A DNA stretch of 64,000 nucleotides from NCBI RefSeq assembly GCF_014207445.1, contig NZ_JACHEM010000001.1, positions 647,328 through 711,327 on the forward strand, written 5' to 3'. Positions 63,879 through 64,000 of the stretch are shown here, piece by piece (within the stretch, counting starts at the first letter, position 1; the number at the start of each line of letters is the position of its first letter). A model generated the notes under the pieces. It did no database searches, had not been told where the DNA came from, and saw only the letters and a program-made list of their open reading frames with translations. Source of the DNA: Streptomyces candidus (lineage in GTDB: Bacteria; Actinomycetota; Actinomycetes; Streptomycetales; Streptomycetaceae). Position numbers and translations under genes: made by a program.

Positions 63879-64000
63879 GGGGGGGGGGGGGGGGGGGCCC
63901 CCCCCCCCCCCCCCCCCCGGCCCCCCCCCCCCCCGGCCCCCCCCCGGGCCCCCCCCCGGGCCCCCCCCCCCCCCCCCGGGGGCGGCGCGCCCCCGCCGGC
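63879..64000. other. Homopolymeric G and C tract, probable sequencing or assembly artefact
   Basis: A run of about 19 G is followed by long C runs broken by short G groups, without any protein or structure. Genuine DNA of this form is very unlikely, and it coincides with the window end. Confidence 0.85.

Overview
The window is chromosomal DNA from a Streptomyces or a very close relative. The evidence is the high GC content with G/C-ending codons, frequent GTG starts, long GC-rich hairpin terminators, and a gene order I recognise from the Streptomyces core genome (mreB-mreC-mreD-mrdA-rodA, valS-folC-ndk, clpP1-clpP2-clpX, tig, sodF, an M1 aminopeptidase, malQ). There is no prophage, transposase, CRISPR array or biosynthetic gene cluster. 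The last ~120 bases are G and C homopolymers, which look like a low-quality contig end.

Region 1 (1-11,871) is mostly a minus-strand cell-shape region. Read in transcription order (right to left) it runs folC, DUF4233 membrane protein, ndk, mreB, mreC, mreD, mrdA (PBP2), rodA, a CYTH/CHAD protein and a B12-binding radical SAM protein. Spacings are short and mrdA/rodA overlap by ATGA. Two hairpins separate mreB from mreCD-mrdA-rodA. Region 2 (13,560-15,940) is an apparent insertion between folC and valS: a second full-length MreB-family gene, a perfect 8-copy octamer array starting in its stop codon, and an orphan NarL-type sensor kinase. valS follows.

Region 3 (18,845-25,316) holds a membrane protein with a PYGQ-rich tail, clpX, clpP2, clpP1 (with a ClgR-type box), tig, tRNA-Pro(TGG), tRNA-Gly(TCC) and a 64-residue membrane protein. 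This is a proteostasis block: trigger factor plus the ClpXP protease.

Region 4 (25,535-37,687) is mixed metabolism: a membrane acyltransferase, a PP2C/SpoIIE-type phosphatase, an Eis-like acetyltransferase overlapping tail-to-tail with a Nei-type glycosylase, rpiB, three related amino-acid permeases with bioY between the first two, and an Fe/Mn superoxide dismutase behind a Nur-type nickel box. Region 5 (37,863-53,883) contains a small unknown protein, an Rv2466c-like DsbA-fold protein, two paralogous aminopeptidases N flanking an AbiEi/DUF559-like protein, a serine hydrolase, a NUDIX protein, a large secreted subtilase, a nitroreductase and asd.

Region 6 (54,053-63,859) contains allantoicase, a LysR regulator with its coupled EamA exporter, a small membrane protein, malQ with a repeat-rich linker, a 92-residue Cys-containing protein coupled to malQ, and a secreted GH84 hexosaminidase-like protein. 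The most interesting non-genic signals are an identical 15-bp motif upstream of both allantoicase and the eamA-lysR operon, a GC-rich dispersed repeat present in two inverted copies, the octamer array, and a decayed duplicate of the radical SAM gene tail.
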